This document shows, piece by piece, positions 44,426 through 44,980 of a stretch of DNA of 44,980 bases. The stretch is from assembly GCF_001939115.1 (NCBI RefSeq), contig NZ_MQTZ01000004.1, positions 1 to 44,980 on the forward strand. Reading direction: 5' to 3'. The stretch is from Leptolyngbya sp. 'hensonii' (lineage in GTDB: Bacteria > Cyanobacteriota > Cyanobacteriia > GCF-001939115). Each line of letters opens with the position of its first letter. Position 1 is the stretch's first letter. The notes below the pieces were generated by a model. It ran no database searches. It worked only from the letters and a program-made list of their open reading frames with translations, and had not been told where the DNA came from. The translations under genes and the position numbers were made by a program.

Positions 44426-44566
44426 TAAGTAATCGGGTGAGATTAGTTATAAAAATGGGGGTCTGGGGGCTTTTGCTGGCGCAACGCTTCGCGAACGCCC
44501 CCAGGAAGGGGGCATGCCCCCTTCACCCCTACACTTATCCTCGATTTAATTGTGCCGACCTACTTA
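44426..44566. mobile_element. MITE family 2, copy 3 (141 bp)
   Basis: Ends TAAGTAATCGGGTGAGATTA and, inverse, TAAGTAGGTCGGCACAATTA. Compared with the 97-bp copy at 23592 it carries an extra internal segment around 'ctggcgcaacgcttcgcgaac'. Removing the element with a TA (or TTA) duplication joins the flanking codons in frame (TCT TAC ATT), which supports the TA target. Confidence 0.85.
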
Positions 44567-44762
44567 CATTGCACTCTACACTGAGGAAAAGACCAGGGCG
44601 GACGATCTATTGGTCCAATTCCAGCAGGCTCAGACTCAGACCCAGCACTACATGACCCTGTATCAGGAAGCGCAAACTCAGCTCACGGTAGAGCGGCGAT
44701 CGAAAGCCGGAATCAAAGGCTGGGAAACTTGCCGGAAGTGGGAGAACGAGGTTAAAAACAGT

Positions 44763-44784
44763 CCATGACCCAATCGGGTCATGG
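44763..44784. terminator. Perfect hairpin at the end of the coiled-coil remnant
   Basis: Stem CCATGACCC / GGGTCATGG with loop AATC, overlapping the stop of the remnant. There is no T-run. It could be an mRNA 3' structure or a palindrome from the end of another mobile element that truncated the gene. Confidence 0.4.
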
Positions 44785-44839
44785 AGGCAGATCTACGATC
44801 TGAATTCATCATGCTCCAGATCATTGGGTTGGCATCAAC

Positions 44840-44980
44840 TTATCTGCTGTTAAAAAACCAGCTACACACCATGTTCTGAGCCATACCAACCGGGGAATCT
44901 TGGGAAAATTCGGCGAGAGCAGTGACTTCATCACTCTGACTGTAACCACCCTTCTTCAGGTAAGCACGGGTTGAAAGAAG
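44840..44980 (-). CDS. Partial gene leaving the window (C-terminus only)
   Basis: An open frame enters from the right edge and ends at the TAA at 44840-44842. The 46 residues read 'RAYLKKGGYSQSDEVTALAE', 'FSQDSPVGMAQNMVCSWFFN', ending 'SR'. Amino-acid composition looks like a real globular protein. I do not recognise the family from this fragment. Confidence 0.5.
   Translation of the reverse strand, partial: LLSTRAYLKKGGYSQSDEVTALAEFSQDSPVGMAQNMVCSWFFNSR

Larger units (their letters stand above)
44046..44768 (+). pseudogene. Coiled-coil protein gene broken by two MITEs
   Basis: Three coding pieces remain: 44046-44155 ('FESEEWGKVAKANEAAANQL', 'VHMQQELQIIRTEVH'), 44312-44425 ('HQWQGQAEANHQLFQVEQEK', 'HHQVLSWYQAEQEKPQS') and 44567-44768 ('IALYTEEKTRADDLLVQFQQ', 'TVERRSKAGIKGWETCRKWE'). 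Removing each MITE with one copy of its target duplication joins them in a single frame (E-V-H-Q-W-Q and P-Q-S-Y-I-A). The product is Gln/Glu-rich and heptad-like. No start codon is visible, as the frame runs back into the FAD gene, so the 5' end is also missing. Function unknown. Confidence 0.8.

Overview
The window looks like a chromosomal segment of a filamentous cyanobacterium. The evidence is the dense scatter of GCGATCGC-type (HIP1) octamers in most genes, cyanobacterial families (a DUF4327 protein, an rbp–rpsU pair, NdhD of the photosynthetic NDH-1 complex, a GltB/GltD pair) and many 'CCCTCACCCCT...' and 'CCCCTCCTGGGAGGGG' interspersed repeats. A Leptolyngbya/Oscillatoriales-type host is my inference from gene style only. 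No rRNA or tRNA genes and no CRISPR array were seen.

Layout. (1) 0-7.2 kb: a haem-oxygenase-fold protein with a C-terminal MshEN-like domain, a P-type Ca2+-type ATPase overlapping a DUF4327 gene, then a compact forward cluster: RRM RNA-binding protein, ribosomal protein S21, a small winged-helix-like protein, a pentapeptide-repeat protein and a zinc-ribbon protein. (2) 7.2-10.9 kb: recD2 helicase bracketed by two copies of one duplicated block that holds a 19-bp tandem repeat (3 copies left, 9 right) and the start of a Uma2 gene (broken left, intact right). (3) 11.2-13.8 kb: a STAND/NB-ARC-like ATPase with four near-identical 120-bp TPR units, preceded in the same frame by a 152-aa ORF that ends at a single TGA. 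(4) 14-18.6 kb: the most interesting accessory block. It has the N-terminal remnant of an integron-type integrase, secreted-protein genes, one well-formed attC site, a frameshifted Pycsar-effector-like membrane protein, an IS630 remnant, a Uma2 gene and a fragment of the STAND-TPR gene hit by a MITE. (5) 18.7-28 kb: a 1401-aa SNF2-family helicase, a DUF305 lipoprotein, a membrane protein, an IS1-type transposase remnant, a DUF5684/Coa1-like protein and a secreted 5'-nucleotidase. (6) 28-40.7 kb: ndhD, a small HTH-like protein, gltD, an antitoxin/PIN-toxin/mini-ORF cassette, gltB and, divergently, a type IA topoisomerase. (7) 41.3-45 kb: two adjacent FAD oxidoreductases, then a coiled-coil gene broken by two different MITEs, and the end of a gene that leaves the window.

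Three miniature inverted-repeat families can be defined from the window alone. Family 1 (about 157 bp, ends GGC[T/G]TTGCTGAAT) makes 8-bp target duplications. One of its insertions has an unoccupied paralogous site about 6.3 kb upstream. Family 2 (TAAGTA ends) behaves like a TA-targeting element. Family 3 has GGGCTACTGTGTA-type ends.

Functionally, gltB and gltD together encode glutamate synthase for nitrogen assimilation, separated by a toxin-antitoxin-like unit. ndhD serves NDH-1, and rbp/rpsU serve RNA handling and translation. The rest is mostly accessory: defence-like ATPase and effector genes, DNA-repair-type helicases, Uma2 nuclease-fold proteins and decaying mobile DNA.
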